NCBI RefSeq assembly: GCF_002158865.1
Contig: NZ_CP021455.1
Coordinates: forward strand, 1,116,001 to 1,180,000
Origin: Comamonas serinivorans
GTDB taxonomy: Bacteria > Pseudomonadota > Gammaproteobacteria > Burkholderiales > Burkholderiaceae_C
Length of the DNA stretch: 64,000 nucleotides
Reading direction: 5' to 3'
Shown: positions 1 to 11,491 of the stretch, piece by piece
Layout of the letters: each line of letters begins with the position of its first letter
How positions within the stretch are numbered: position 1 is the first letter of the stretch
The notes under the pieces: model-generated
The model's input: only the letters and a program-made list of their open reading frames with translations
The model's database searches: none
What the model was told of the DNA's origin: nothing
Program-made: the position numbers and the translations under genes

Positions 1-240
1 GCCGATGCGTTTGAGCACGGCCCGGGCCGTCTTGGCGTTTTCGCACACCCAGTGCGTGATCTGCGAGGCGGTGTGCAGCACGCCGTGGGGCAGCACCTCG
101 GTGATGGGCACACCCGCTTCGCAGCCGAAGTCCAGCGGCGCCGGCACCAGCACCAGGCGCCCCGGCGCACGCGGGCTTGGTTGCTCGCTGGGGGATGAAG
201 AAACTTCGGCAGTATCGGGATTTTCCGTTGAGTGCGTCAT
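1..240 (-). CDS. RsmI-like SAM-dependent methyltransferase (N-terminal part, cut by window edge)
   Basis: Eighty codons on the minus strand run from the ATG at 240 off the left edge. After a low-complexity, Ser/Pro-rich leader the protein reads LVLVPAPLDFGCEAG, then a VLPHGVLHTASQITHWVCENAKTAR stretch (VLP..V...A..I..W..ENAK.A), which fits the tetrapyrrole-methylase/RsmI-like family often found next to maf genes in Burkholderiales. That family uses S-adenosylmethionine; RsmI itself methylates 16S rRNA C1402, but the exact substrate here cannot be told from the fragment. The first ten or so codons lie inside hairpin repeat copy R1 (211-257), so the N-terminus may have been altered by the element. 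It follows yceF on the same strand with a 20-nt gap and is probably co-transcribed with it. Confidence 0.6.
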   Translation of the reverse strand, partial: MTHSTENPDTAEVSSSPSEQPSPRAPGRLVLVPAPLDFGCEAGVPITEVLPHGVLHTASQITHWVCENAKTARAVLKRIG

Positions 241-257
241 CGGTAATGCTAGATACT
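211..257. repeat. Hairpin repeat R1
   Basis: 47 bp. Outer arms AGTATC and GATACT pair perfectly; the inner left arm is CCGTTG and the right side reads CATCGG. It sits between the end of yceF and the start of the methyltransferase and overlaps that gene's first codons. Confidence 0.65.
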
Positions 258-260
258 GGG

Positions 261-881
261 TCAGATGGGCATGCCGACGGCACGCAGCAAGCGGCAGGTG
301 CGGATCAGCGGCAGGCCGATGAGGGCCGTGGGGTCGTCGTTGTCGATGGCGTCGAGCAGGCTGATGCCCAGGCCTTCGCTCTTGGCGCTGCCGGCGCAGT
401 CGTAGGGCTGCTCGGCGTGCAGGTAGTGCTCGATCTCGGCCTCCGTCAGCGTGCGAAAGCGCACGGCCACCTCCGCCACCTCGTGCTGCACAAAGCCGAT
501 GTCCTGGCAGACCACGGCCACGGCGGTGTGAAACCGCACGGTCTGCCCGCTCATGCGCGTGAGCTGCGCCACCGCACGCTCGTGCGTGCCAGGCTTGCCC
601 AGCGGCTCGCCATGCAGGTCGGCCACCTGGTCCGACCCGATGACCGCGGCGTCGGGCCGCTGGCGCGCGACCGCCTGGGCCTTGGCCACCGCCAGGCGCA
701 GCGCCAGGGCGCCGGGCAGCTCGCCCGCCAGCGGCGTCTCGTCCACCTCGGGCCCGATCACCTCGAAGGGCAAGCGCAGCCGGTGCATCAGCTCGGCCCG
801 GTAGCGCGAGGTGGAGCCCAGCACCAGCGGACGCGGCAGGTTGAGGGACGAATTGAGGGAGATTTCGTGGACGTGCGACAT
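261..881 (-). CDS. yceF: Maf/YceF nucleotide pyrophosphatase
   Basis: 206 residues. The Maf fold signature is clear: LVLGSTSRYRAELM near the N-terminus (substrate loop, S-T-S-R), VIGSDQVA in the middle (catalytic Asp), and YDCAGSAKSEGLGISL near residue 165, the form typical of the YceF subgroup. YceF enzymes hydrolyse the alpha-beta pyrophosphate bond of 7-methyl-GTP and similar modified nucleotides, keeping them out of RNA and DNA. The ATG at 881 was chosen over an upstream one at 926 because it gives the normal family length and removes an Arg-rich extension. It lies upstream of the methyltransferase on the same strand. The subgroup assignment rests on the motif, not on an alignment. Confidence 0.9.
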   Translation of the reverse strand: MSHVHEISLNSSLNLPRPLVLGSTSRYRAELMHRLRLPFEVIGPEVDETPLAGELPGALALRLAVAKAQAVARQRPDAAVIGSDQVADLHGEPLGKPGTHERAVAQLTRMSGQTVRFHTAVAVVCQDIGFVQHEVAEVAVRFRTLTEAEIEHYLHAEQPYDCAGSAKSEGLGISLLDAIDNDDPTALIGLPLIRTCRLLRAVGMPI

Positions 882-1063
882 GTGGCGATTGTGCCGCTGA
901 GCGGTGCCGCCGCGCGGTAACGCCACGCGGTAACGCCGTGTCGTGCTGTCGAGCCAGCCTGGGGGCGGTTTGCACCCACGCGTGTGGCCCGCGACCGTTC
1001 GGCGCCAGGCCCGGCCGCCACGTCCAGCCGGGACTACACTGCGGGCCGCGCCCTGGAGGCCCC

Positions 1064-1696
1064 ATGCCCGACACCCACCACCTGATTGCCTTCGCCCTGC
1101 TGTCGCTGGGCATGGCCCTGACCCCGGGGCCCAACATGATCTACCTGATCTCGCGCTCGATCAGCCAGGGCCACCGCGCCGGCTTGATCTCGCTGCTGGG
1201 CGTGGCCGTGGGTTTCCTGTTCTACCTGCTGTGCGCGGCGCTGGGCATCACGGCCTTGCTGATGGCCGTGCCCTTTGCCTATGACGCGCTGCGCCTGGGC
1301 GGCGCGGCCTACCTGCTGGTGCTGGCCTGGCAGTCGCTGCGGCCCGGCGGCAGCTCGCCGTTTCAGGTGCGCCGGCTGCCTGCCGACAGCCCGCGCAAGC
1401 TGTTCCTCATGGGGTTGGTGACGAACTTGCTCAACCCCAAGATCGCCATCATGTACCTGTCGCTGTTGCCGCAGTTCATCGCGCCAGGCCAGGGCCACGT
1501 GCTGGCGCAGTCGCTGGTGCTGGGGGCCGTGCAGATCGTGTTCAGCATCGCCATCAATGGCCTGGTCGTGTTCACGGCCGGCGGCATTGCCGTGTTCCTG
1601 GCCACGCGGCCGCGCTGGCAGCTGGTGCAGCGCTGGGTCATGGGCACGGCGCTGGCCACGCTCGCGGTGCGCATCGCGCTCGATGGCAAGCGCTGA
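1064..1696 (+). CDS. LysE/RhtB family amino-acid exporter
   Basis: 210 residues with six hydrophobic segments. The family signature is near the N-terminus: GMALTPGPNMIYLISRSISQG, close to the LysE motif P-G-P, followed by GLISLLGVAVGF. The second half carries GLVTNLLNPKIAIMYLSLLPQF, the conserved NP-K motif. Members export basic or neutral amino acids or homoserine lactones from the cytoplasm; the substrate cannot be read from sequence. The start at 1064 has a strong GGAGG site seven bases upstream (ccctggaggccccatg). The gene is single, divergent from yceF and convergent with rluE. Confidence 0.88.
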   Translation: MPDTHHLIAFALLSLGMALTPGPNMIYLISRSISQGHRAGLISLLGVAVGFLFYLLCAALGITALLMAVPFAYDALRLGGAAYLLVLAWQSLRPGGSSPFQVRRLPADSPRKLFLMGLVTNLLNPKIAIMYLSLLPQFIAPGQGHVLAQSLVLGAVQIVFSIAINGLVVFTAGGIAVFLATRPRWQLVQRWVMGTALATLAVRIALDGKR

Positions 1697-1706
1697 CTGG
1701 CAAGCC

Positions 1707-1753
1707 AGTATGGGGTGTTGACCGATCTGAAATTGATCGACGACGGCTGATAC
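1707..1753. repeat. Hairpin repeat R2
   Basis: Eleven bases after the lysE-type stop, between convergent genes. Outer arms AGTATGG and GATACC; the inner arms are changed to CGATC and GATCG, which still pair. The rest of the gap (1754-2099) shows no gene I can support. Confidence 0.75.
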
Positions 1754-2099
1754 CTCGGTCCATGGCGGTGCTTGCGAGGGCCATTTGCGCGGACCTCGGT
1801 GCTGCTGTCGCTGTGTCGATCAGGCCCCAGCTTCTGCAGCAGGGCGCGCCAGCTGACGCGGCCGCGGCGCTCGGACCCGCTGTCGGCTTGGCACCAGACC
1901 CTGGCCGGATGCGACCTCGAAGCACGGGCGCAGGGTGCATGAACGGTTGGCCGCCTGGGCGAGCGACACCCCGATGTGCCTCCACCCCTTCGCACTTTGC
2001 GCCTGCCATGGCGTGCCCGTCGTGTGGCAAACCGGCGCCCGGCGTTTGCGGCATGGCGGGCCTGCGGTCGCATCCGGGGCGCCGCCGGAGTGAGGCACT

Positions 2100-2732
2100 T
2101 CAGCCGGCCGGATCGGCCTCGCGCCAGGCGCCGGGGGCCAGGCCGGCCAGCGTGTGCGGCCCGATGGCCGCGCGCACCAGGCGCAGCGTGGGGTGGCCCA
2201 CGGCGGCCGTCATGCGGCGCACCTGGCGGTTGCGGCCCTCGCGGATGACCAGCTCCAGCCAGCAGTCGGGGATGTGCTGGCGCACGCGGATGGGCGGGTT
2301 GCGGGGCCACAGCGCCGGCGCCTCGGGCAGCAGGCGCGCCTGCGCGGGCAGGGTGGGGCCGTCGTTCAGCAGCACGCCGTTGCGCAGCGCCTGCAGCGCG
2401 GCCTCGCTGGGCACGCCCTCCACCTGCGCCCAGTAGGTCTTGGCCATCTTGTGGCGCGGGTCGGCGATGCGCGCCTGCAGTGCGCCGTCGTTGGTCAGCA
2501 GCAGCAGGCCTTCGCTGTCGGCGTCGAGCCGGCCGGCCACGTAGACGCCGGGCATGGCGATGAAATCCTGCAGCCCCTGCCAGCGGCCTTCGGGCGTGAA
2601 CTGGCTCAGCACGCCATAGGGCTTGTTGAAGCACAGCAGCCGCGTGGGCTCGCGCGAGGCCGGGCTGGCGCGGCGGGGTGTGCGCGGGCTGCGGGGGGCG
2701 TGGCGCGAGGGTGAGGGAGGACGAGCGGGCAT
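2100..2732 (-). CDS. rluE: 23S rRNA pseudouridine synthase, RluE-type
   Basis: 210 residues. The RsuA/RluB/E/F family signature is plain: LLCFNKPYGVLSQFTP, then AGRLDADSEGLLLLTNDG with the catalytic Asp in R-L-D, then TYWAQVEGVP and the C-terminal VIREGRNRQVRRMTAAVGHPTLRLVR. There is no N-terminal S4 domain, and the short single-domain form with this FNKPYG motif fits RluE (U2457 in 23S rRNA). About 30 residues of Arg/Ser/Pro-rich sequence precede the catalytic core; the ATG at 2732 is the first that keeps a reasonable length, although the true start could be closer to the core. Divergent from hisD. Confidence 0.85.
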   Translation of the reverse strand: MPARPPSPSRHAPRSPRTPRRASPASREPTRLLCFNKPYGVLSQFTPEGRWQGLQDFIAMPGVYVAGRLDADSEGLLLLTNDGALQARIADPRHKMAKTYWAQVEGVPSEAALQALRNGVLLNDGPTLPAQARLLPEAPALWPRNPPIRVRQHIPDCWLELVIREGRNRQVRRMTAAVGHPTLRLVRAAIGPHTLAGLAPGAWREADPAG

Positions 2733-2971
2733 GGTGGGCTCGGTAGCAAGCAAAGGCGGGCCGCGTGCGAGGGCGAAGGCCGTGGCCACGGCCCATGCGG
2801 CAGGGGGCCGATCATAGGCGGGGAGGACCTGGCGGTGTGGCGGCGAGCCGAGCAGGTGTTCGAGCACTGAGCGGACAACGGCAGCGCCCCCGACTTGGCC
2901 AGCGGGTCCGTAGGCCGCGCCGGCCTTGGGCTGCTGGGGTGACCGCACCCAGCGCCTGATGAGCGGTGCGG

Positions 2972-2985
2972 TGCGACAATCGCAG
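2972..2985 (+). promoter_or_regulatory. Probable -10 region ahead of hisD
   Basis: GCGACAATCG, with GACAAT as the -10 hexamer, lies about 90 nt upstream of the hisD ATG. The same CGACAATC word stands ahead of purU, glsA and the gene at 20545. Confidence 0.35.
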
Positions 2986-3069
2986 ATTGCCTTGCCCACT
3001 GCACCGCGGCAGGCGGCGCCGGCGCTGCATGCGCTGTCCTGCGCTCGCCCACGCCCGCACCGCCAGACC

Positions 3070-4446
3070 ATGACCCTGACCGCCTTGCCCCTGCGTTTGT
3101 CCACCACCCAGGCTGATTTCGAGCAGCGTTTTGCCGAACGCCTGCACTGGAGCGCCGACCAGGACGCCGCCATCGAGCAGCGCGTGGCCGACATCCTGGC
3201 CGACGTGCAACAGCGCGGCGACGCCGCCGTGCTGGACTACACGGCGCGCTTCGACGGCCTGCAGGCCCAGGCCATGGCCGATCTGGAGCTGACCCAGGCC
3301 GACTTCAAGCAAGCGTTCGACAGCCTGCCGGTGGAGCAGCAGCGCGCGCTGCAGGCCGCGGCCGACCGCGTGCGCCGCTACCACGAGGCGCAGAAAAAAG
3401 CCAACGGCGAGAGCTGGAGCTACCGCGACGAAGACGGCACGCTGCTGGGCCAGAAGGTGACGCCGCTGGACCGCGTGGGCATCTACGTGCCGGGCGGCAA
3501 GGCCGCCTACCCCAGCAGCCTCATCATGAACGCCGTGCCGGCCCACGTGGCCGGCGTGGCCGAAATCATCATGGTGGTGCCCACGCCGGCCAAGGGCAGC
3601 GTGGCCACCGGCGGCAGCGGCGAGACCGGCTCGGCCGCCCCGCAGCGCGGCGAGCGCAACCCGCTGGTGCTGGCCGCGGCCCACGTGGCGGGCGTCACGC
3701 GCGCCTTCACCATCGGCGGCGCCCAGGCCGTGGCCGCGCTGGCCTATGGCACGGCCACCATCCCCAAGGTGGACAAGATCACCGGGCCGGGCAACGCCTA
3801 CGTGGCCAGCGCCAAGAAGCGCGTGTTTGGCCAGGTGGGCATCGACATGATCGCCGGCCCGAGCGAAATCCTGGTGCTGGCCGACGGCAGCACGCCGCCC
3901 GACTGGGTGGCCATGGACCTGTTCTCGCAGGCCGAGCACGACGAGCTGGCGCAGTCCATCCTGCTGTGCCCCGATGCGGCCTACATCGACGCCGTGCAGC
4001 GCGAAATCGACCGCCTGCTGCCCGAGATGCCGCGCCGCGACATCATCGCCAAGAGCCTCAATGGGCGCGGCGCGCTCATCCTGACGCGTGACATGGACGA
4101 AGCCTGCGCCATCAGCAACCGCATCGCCCCCGAGCACCTGGAGGTCAGCAGCCGTGACCCGCACCGCTGGGAGCCGCTGCTGCGGCACGCGGGCGCGATC
4201 TTCCTCGGCGCCTACACCAGCGAAAGCCTGGGCGACTACTGCGCCGGCCCCAACCACGTGCTGCCCACCAGCGGCACGGCGCGCTTTTCGTCGCCGCTGG
4301 GCGTGTACGACTTCCAGAAACGCTCCAGCCTGATCGAGGTCAGCGAAGCCGGCGCGCAGGTGCTGGGCCAGACGGCCGCCGTGCTGGCCTATGGCGAGGG
4401 CCTGCAGGGCCACGCGCGCGCCGCGGAGATGCGCCTGAAGCGTTGA
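3070..4446 (+). CDS. hisD: Histidinol dehydrogenase
   Basis: 458 residues. HisD oxidises L-histidinol to L-histidine in two NAD-dependent steps, the end of histidine synthesis. Clear family motifs: PLDRVGIYVPGGKAAYPSSLIMNAVPAHVAGV, GGAQAVAALAYGT, KITGPGNAYVASAKKRVFG, IDMIAGPSEILVLAD, the metal and catalytic region DLFSQAEHDELAQSIL, and the C-terminal CAGPNHVLPTSGTARFSSPL. An extra segment of about 25 residues (near residues 176-200, Gly/Ser-rich) interrupts the core after VVPTPAKG. The ATG at 3070 opens directly on the family start; an upstream in-frame ATG at 2926 would add unrelated sequence. No other his gene is nearby, so hisD is outside the usual hisGDCB cluster here. Confidence 0.95.
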   Translation: MTLTALPLRLSTTQADFEQRFAERLHWSADQDAAIEQRVADILADVQQRGDAAVLDYTARFDGLQAQAMADLELTQADFKQAFDSLPVEQQRALQAAADRVRRYHEAQKKANGESWSYRDEDGTLLGQKVTPLDRVGIYVPGGKAAYPSSLIMNAVPAHVAGVAEIIMVVPTPAKGSVATGGSGETGSAAPQRGERNPLVLAAAHVAGVTRAFTIGGAQAVAALAYGTATIPKVDKITGPGNAYVASAKKRVFGQVGIDMIAGPSEILVLADGSTPPDWVAMDLFSQAEHDELAQSILLCPDAAYIDAVQREIDRLLPEMPRRDIIAKSLNGRGALILTRDMDEACAISNRIAPEHLEVSSRDPHRWEPLLRHAGAIFLGAYTSESLGDYCAGPNHVLPTSGTARFSSPLGVYDFQKRSSLIEVSEAGAQVLGQTAAVLAYGEGLQGHARAAEMRLKR

Positions 4447-4450
4447 GGGT

Positions 4451-4498
4451 AGTACGGGTCAATTCCCGTTGAAAATATAACGATAATGGATGCATACC
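4451..4498. repeat. Hairpin repeat R3
   Basis: Five bases after the hisD stop. Left arm AGTACGG, right arm GCATACC, inner arms CCCGTT and AACG around an A/T-rich loop. Nothing else is evident from 4499 to 4798. Confidence 0.7.
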
Positions 4499-4798
4499 CC
4501 TTGATGATTTGCCTCTGAATGCCGTTTTGGCGTCACAAGCCCGGATGTTCACAGGAGCGGCCTGTCGAAGCCGACGCCTGCTGGCGGGGTGTTCACGCCA
4601 ACGTTGGGTGGGCCAGGCGCGCTGTCGGTCCTGGTGCCCGTGGCTGGGCGCGGGTTGCATGGCGCGGGTTGTCGTCGCCAGCCAGCTTGGGCCAGCGGCC
4701 CATTCACCCGCAGGGCGCGGGAGATGCGGGGCCGGGCCATCCGGCCCGGGCGCATCCGTTTTAGGCTTGTGCTTTCCCTGCTGCGACAAGGACTGGCC

Positions 4799-5194
4799 AT
4801 GCCCACTCTGCCACGACGCCGTTTCCACACCCAACTGCTGGGGGCCGCGGGGCTGGCTGCCCTGCTGACCAGCGCCGCCGCCTGGGCGCATCACGGCTGG
4901 TCCTGGGCCGACGGTGACCAGACCACGCTGACCGGCACCCTCGAAGCCATTGCCATGGCGCCGCCGCACCCCATGCTCCTGGTCAAGGCCGACGGCGTCA
5001 CCTGGCAAGTCGACCTGGGCAACCCGTCGCAGACCGAGCGGTCCGGCTTCACCGGACAGTCGGCCAAGGTCGGCGATGCCATCACCGTGCTGGGCAACCG
5101 CTCCAAGGACCACAGCCAGCGCCACATGAAGGCTGTGCGCATCACGCTGGACGGCAAGCACTACGACATGTACCCCGAACGCCTGGGCCGGTGA
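4799..5194 (+). CDS. Exported DUF6152-type small protein
   Basis: 131 residues. The N-terminus PTLPRRRFHTQLLGAAGLAALL followed by SAAAWA is a signal peptide with a twin-arginine-like RRRF motif; cleavage is likely after AWA, leaving a mature start HHGWSWAD. The rest is a small beta-rich domain (TTLTGTLEAIAMAPPHPMLLV... TWQVDLGNPSQTERSGF... GDAITVLGNRSKD) matching my memory of DUF6152, a periplasmic family of unknown function whose mature proteins begin with His-His. The ATG at 4799 was chosen because it opens on the signal peptide. The next gene, 27 nt downstream, is a small membrane protein, and such pairs commonly occur together. Confidence 0.6.
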   Translation: MPTLPRRRFHTQLLGAAGLAALLTSAAAWAHHGWSWADGDQTTLTGTLEAIAMAPPHPMLLVKADGVTWQVDLGNPSQTERSGFTGQSAKVGDAITVLGNRSKDHSQRHMKAVRITLDGKHYDMYPERLGR

Positions 5195-5221
5195 GCCGCG
5201 CACCCGCGCACGAGCCTGTCC

Positions 5222-5716
5222 ATGGACGACCTGCTGAACCTGCTGGCAGCGTGGCCCGGTGCGCGCTGGCTGCAGGGCTCGGGCACCGCCTACCTGGTCG
5301 TGAACGCGGCGCACATCCTGGGTCTGGGGCTGCTGATCGGCGCCATCGTGCCGCTGGACGTGGCCGTGCTGCGCCACAAGCCGCCGGCTGCTGCCGGCAC
5401 GGCTGCCGAGCGCCTGCGCGTGCTGCTGGACGTGTTGCCGCGCGCCGCGGCGCAGGGGCTGGTGCTGGCGCTGCTCACCGGCGTCTGGCTGTTCAGCGTG
5501 CGGCCGCACGACTACCTGGGCAATGCGGCCTTCCTGGCCAAGCTGGCGCTGCTGACCCTGGCCCTGCTCAACGTGGCCTGGCAACACCGCGGTCCCGCCT
5601 GGGCGGCGCTGCGGCGTGGGGCGCCGTCCACGGCCGGCCAGCGCCTGCGTGCGGCCCTGTCGCTGCTGCTGTGGGGAGCGGTGCTGCTGGCGGGGCGGTG
5701 GATCGGGTTCGTGTGA
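5222..5716 (+). CDS. Small integral membrane protein (DUF2214/DUF6644-like)
   Basis: 164 residues with about four hydrophobic segments: near residues 20-45 (TAYLVVNAAHILGLGLLIGAIVPLD), 75-95, 100-120 (AAFLAKLALLTLALLNVAW) and 145-164. The His in NAAHILGLGLL and the Trp-rich ends resemble the DUF2214/DUF6644 membrane families, which I cannot separate by eye. It follows the DUF6152-type gene by 27 nt, so the two likely form one transcript. No catalytic motif is visible. Confidence 0.55.
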   Translation: MDDLLNLLAAWPGARWLQGSGTAYLVVNAAHILGLGLLIGAIVPLDVAVLRHKPPAAAGTAAERLRVLLDVLPRAAAQGLVLALLTGVWLFSVRPHDYLGNAAFLAKLALLTLALLNVAWQHRGPAWAALRRGAPSTAGQRLRAALSLLLWGAVLLAGRWIGFV

Positions 5717-6280
5717 GCGACCGGACCCGCCGCGCGTGATCTGCGGCAGTGGGGACCGGGGTGCCGCCGCGTGAACCGCAGCCGTTCCCGCGGCAAGGCG
5801 GGCAACACCCGGCAGCAGGGGAACTCGCCGATTCACGAAGGTGCTGCCTGAGCGGCGCCAATGGCTTGCCTGGCGCGGCGGGCGCAGAAGGCACCCGGGG
5901 CGCATCCACCGACAACCCCGCGAATCCCTCGCGCGGCGGCTTGGGAGACGAGCCTGTGCCGACAGGACTGGCACTGCCCAGTCCGGTGGACGACAACGCG
6001 ACGGCCACCCATCCCCCGAGCCCTTTGCTGGCGCGAGGTGGCGTCGGCGACGGCGTGCGCCTGGACGCACAGGCCGTCAAGCCGGGGCCTCCTCAGTGCG
6101 CCCGATACCGCCCCCTTACGGGCGCGCTGGCATCACCTCGACCCCTCGCCAACGGTGGCACGCTGCAGGCCGAGCCCGGCGCAGGGTGGAGACCCGCCAC
6201 GCGGCCTGTGCCTCGGCGGGAGGGGCAACAGTCCTGAGGGTTTGATTCACTCTGAACCTGCTGGAGCAGACGCAGACAGA
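5717..6280. other. Gap without a supported gene
   Basis: About 560 bases between the membrane protein and repeat R4. Open frames exist on both strands, but their translations are Pro/Gly/Arg-rich with no family resemblance or ribosome site. Confidence 0.4.
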
Positions 6281-6328
6281 GGTATGAGGCTGTGTCCGTT
6301 TCAAGGTAAACGGACAGATGGTCATACT
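6281..6328. repeat. Hairpin repeat R4
   Basis: Outer arms GGTATGAGG and CATACT; the inner arms TGTCCGTTT and AAACGGACA form a perfect 9-bp helix. It lies between convergent genes (5222-5716 and 6452-7219). Confidence 0.8.
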
Positions 6329-6451
6329 CGGAATCCGAACGTATGGTGGCCAGCATCTGATGACCGGGTTGGCGCGCGGGCAGGGCTGCAGCGACCGGGC
6401 CTCATGCGGTGGATGTACCCCCGCTACCCCGTCAACCCGCGGGGCAGTGGG

Positions 6452-7219
6452 TCAACGCGGGTTGGTGGCGGCGGACGCAGCGGGCAGCGCAGGCGTGGCT
6501 GGCGCCGAAGGCGTCGGCGCGGTGCCGGTTGGCCTGGCGCTGGGCGCGGGCTCGGTGGGCACGTCGGTCACCACGGTCTGCACGCCGGCGGCGGCGTTCG
6601 GAAAGTCCTTCAACGCCGCGTTCAGCATGGCCGCGAAGATGGCGTCGTTGAGCCCGCTGGGGCTTTCGTTGCGGGCGCGGGTTTCGTACACCGTCTGGCC
6701 GGTGCTCAGGTTCTGGATCGCCACGCGCAGCTCGCGCAGGTAGGTGCTGGGCGGCATGTAGGCGCCGCCCCAACCCCATCCCGGGTAGCCGTAGCCCAGG
6801 CCAAACCGCCAGCCGGGACGCCACGGTCCCCAGGGGCCCCAGCCACCCGGGCCCCAGTCGTCGACCCAGGCGGTGCGCAGGCTGGCCGACACCTGCACCG
6901 CGAGGCTGGCCGACGCGTCGTCGCGCACGAGGCCGTGGCGGTCCAGCGCGGCCTGGGTCATGGCCTGCAGCGGCGCGAGGTCCAGCCGCGATTGCGACGG
7001 CAGCACGTCGAAACGGTAGCGAGCCCCTTGCCACTGCATCGGGGCCGCGGTGCCCGCAGGGGCGCTGAAGGCCTGTACCTCGGTGTTCACACGCAGGGGG
7101 CCGCTGGCGCAGCCGGCCAGAACCAGCGCCGCCACGAGGGCGCCGGCGCGGACACAGGTGCGCGCGCCCGCGCCCAGGGCGCGCAGCGGAAGCGGGGGGG
7201 AAATCGTCAGGGTGACCAT
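6452..7219 (-). CDS. DUF4136-type lipoprotein
   Basis: 255 residues. The signal peptide ends in a lipobox, LVLAGCAS, so the protein is probably anchored by a lipidated Cys at about residue 34. The mature part reads VNTEVQAFSAPAG and YRFDVLPSQ, as in DUF4136 proteins, and ends with TYLRELRVAIQNLSTGQTVYETRARNES followed by a Pro/Ala-rich tail. A striking Gly/Trp/Pro stretch near residues 140-165 (GPGGWGPWGPWRPGW) probably forms an exposed loop. Function is unknown; DUF4136 members are envelope lipoproteins. The ATG at 7219 was chosen because it gives a normal signal peptide; the open frame continues upstream to 7738 across an unrelated gene. Confidence 0.75.
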   Translation of the reverse strand: MVTLTISPPLPLRALGAGARTCVRAGALVAALVLAGCASGPLRVNTEVQAFSAPAGTAAPMQWQGARYRFDVLPSQSRLDLAPLQAMTQAALDRHGLVRDDASASLAVQVSASLRTAWVDDWGPGGWGPWGPWRPGWRFGLGYGYPGWGWGGAYMPPSTYLRELRVAIQNLSTGQTVYETRARNESPSGLNDAIFAAMLNAALKDFPNAAAGVQTVVTDVPTEPAPSARPTGTAPTPSAPATPALPAASAATNPR

Positions 7220-7380
7220 GGGATGAAGGCGTGAAGCGGGGCGCAAGGCTGTGTTGGATGGCGCAGTGTGGCCGCAGTTCCACCGTCGTGTCGACAACAG
7301 GGTGAACGAGACCGCCGGGCGCGCGAGCCGGCCCACCGGAAGTGGGCGTGGTCGCGCAGCGGGTTGGGACAGGCCGTGGC

Positions 7381-8346
7381 TCAGCTTTTCTGTGTCAGCG
7401 CGGCCATCTTCTGGTAGCGGGCCAGCTCGCGGCGCTGGAACTGCAGCATGTCGGCCGGGCCGTAGTCCAGCGTGGTGCCGGGCTTGCCCTGCATCTGCCG
7501 CTGCACCGTGGGCGACTTCAGGGCCTGCGCCGTGGCGCGCGAGAGGGCGTCGACGATGGGGGCCGGCGTGCCAGCCTTGGCCGACAGCGAGCTCCAGACG
7601 TAGGACTCGAGCTCGGCGTAGCCCAGCTCCTTCATGGTGGGCACATCGGGCGCTTGCGCATCGCGCGTGGCGCCGGTCTGTACCAGGGCTTTGACCTTGC
7701 CGGCCTTGATCAGCTCCACGGCGCTGGTGGCGTCGCACAGGCCCAGGTCCAGCCGGCCGCCAACGAGGTCGATCATCATGTTGGCCGGGCCTTTGTAGGT
7801 GATGTGGGTGGCGGGCGCGCCCTCCAGCGAGGTCACCCAGGTGGCGAGCAGCTTGTAGCCCTCGGTGTAGTTGCCGATGTTGAGCGGCCGGCCTGCGGCC
7901 TTGGCCTGTTGCAGCGCCTGCTTGAGGCCGGCAAACGCCGTGTTGGCCGGGGCGACGATGAACGGGGCCGAGATGTTCAGACCATGGACGGGCGTCAGGT
8001 CCCTGAAGGGGTCGTAGCTCAGGTCCTTGACGGTCACGAGGTTGACGACCAGCACCGAGGTCGGCGCCACCAGCAGCGTGTAGCCGTCGGCGGGCTGAGC
8101 GATGACGTGGCTGGCGGCGATGGCACCCACCGCGCCGGGCCGGTTTTCGACCACCACGGGCACCTTGAGGATGCGCTGCAGTTCATCGGCCACGGCGCGG
8201 GCGTTTTCGTCGGCGCCGCCACCGGGGGTGTAGGGCATGACGACCTTGATGGATTTGCTGGGCCAGCCCGATTCGGCGGCCTGCAGGGCGGGGTGGAGCA
8301 GGCCGGCACCCAGGGCGGTGCAGGCTTGGCGGCGAGTGAGGCTCAT
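7381..8346 (-). CDS. Bug/TctC-family periplasmic solute-binding protein
   Basis: 321 residues. Tat-like signal MSLTRRQACTALGAGLLHPALQA, then WPSKSIKVVMPYTPGGGADENAR and VVVENRPGAVGAIAASHV, the classic Bug family signatures; the middle holds ADGYTLLVAPTS and the C-terminus ends with the usual Y-x-K-helix. Bug proteins bind carboxylated solutes for tripartite tricarboxylate transporters or act as sensors; Burkholderiales carry very many copies without adjacent membrane genes, as here (no tctA or tctB nearby). The ATG at 8346 opens directly on the signal peptide. The ligand cannot be predicted. Divergent from metH. Confidence 0.9.
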   Translation of the reverse strand: MSLTRRQACTALGAGLLHPALQAAESGWPSKSIKVVMPYTPGGGADENARAVADELQRILKVPVVVENRPGAVGAIAASHVIAQPADGYTLLVAPTSVLVVNLVTVKDLSYDPFRDLTPVHGLNISAPFIVAPANTAFAGLKQALQQAKAAGRPLNIGNYTEGYKLLATWVTSLEGAPATHITYKGPANMMIDLVGGRLDLGLCDATSAVELIKAGKVKALVQTGATRDAQAPDVPTMKELGYAELESYVWSSLSAKAGTPAPIVDALSRATAQALKSPTVQRQMQGKPGTTLDYGPADMLQFQRRELARYQKMAALTQKS

Positions 8347-8561
8347 GGCGAGGTCCTTGGCAAAAACCGACGGCTGACGAGGGACGGGCACGGCGGGCAT
8401 GCCGTGCGCGGGTTCACTGCCCGGCCAGCTTTGCAAGCCTGGGCGGCCGAGGCTGTGCTTTAGGCGTCAGCGCAGGCCGCAGATGCCGTGCCTGGCCGGT
8501 GGCGAACGCCCGCCTGCGGCCGCGGAGCGCGCGGCGGCCAGGCGGACTAAAATCACCGGCT

Positions 8562-8682
8562 TCGCACCAAGGAGCGCTGCAGTTGGCCCAGGCCTTGCCT
8601 GGCCGGGCCTGTCAGGCTTGGTGCGGAACGTGTCGCGCCGGCCACGCCTGCGCTGGCGCGTGGTGTCAACGGCGCTCACCTG
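8562..8682 (+). promoter_or_regulatory. S-adenosylhomocysteine (SAH) riboswitch ahead of metH
   Basis: The leader contains the hallmarks of the SAH (ahcY-motif) riboswitch: CGCACCAAGGAGCGCTGCAG at the 5' side, the partner CAGGCTTGGTGCGG about 45 nt later, and AACGGCGCTCACC at the 3' side. GCACCAAG pairs with CTTGGTGC, and GAGCGC can pair with GCGCTC to give the pseudoknot. This class turns expression on when SAH is high and in beta- and gammaproteobacteria precedes ahcY, metH and metF. A -10-like TAAAAT lies at about 8548. The element ends about 36 nt before the metH ATG. Confidence 0.85.
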
Positions 8683-8717
8683 TTGTGTTGCTTGTCGGTT
8701 TTTTGCAGGTGAGTGTG

Positions 8718-11486
<2,769 letters not shown>

Positions 11487-11491
11487 GGTGA

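Noticed and set aside
2812..4413. Long open frame antisense to hisD
   Set aside because: GC-rich shadow frame: His/Gln/Ala/Gly/Val-rich translation with no family resemblance, fully opposite a certain gene.
5749..6237. 162-codon frame after the DUF2214/DUF6644-like gene
   Set aside because: No ribosome site, biased Pro/Gly/Arg composition, no recognised motif.
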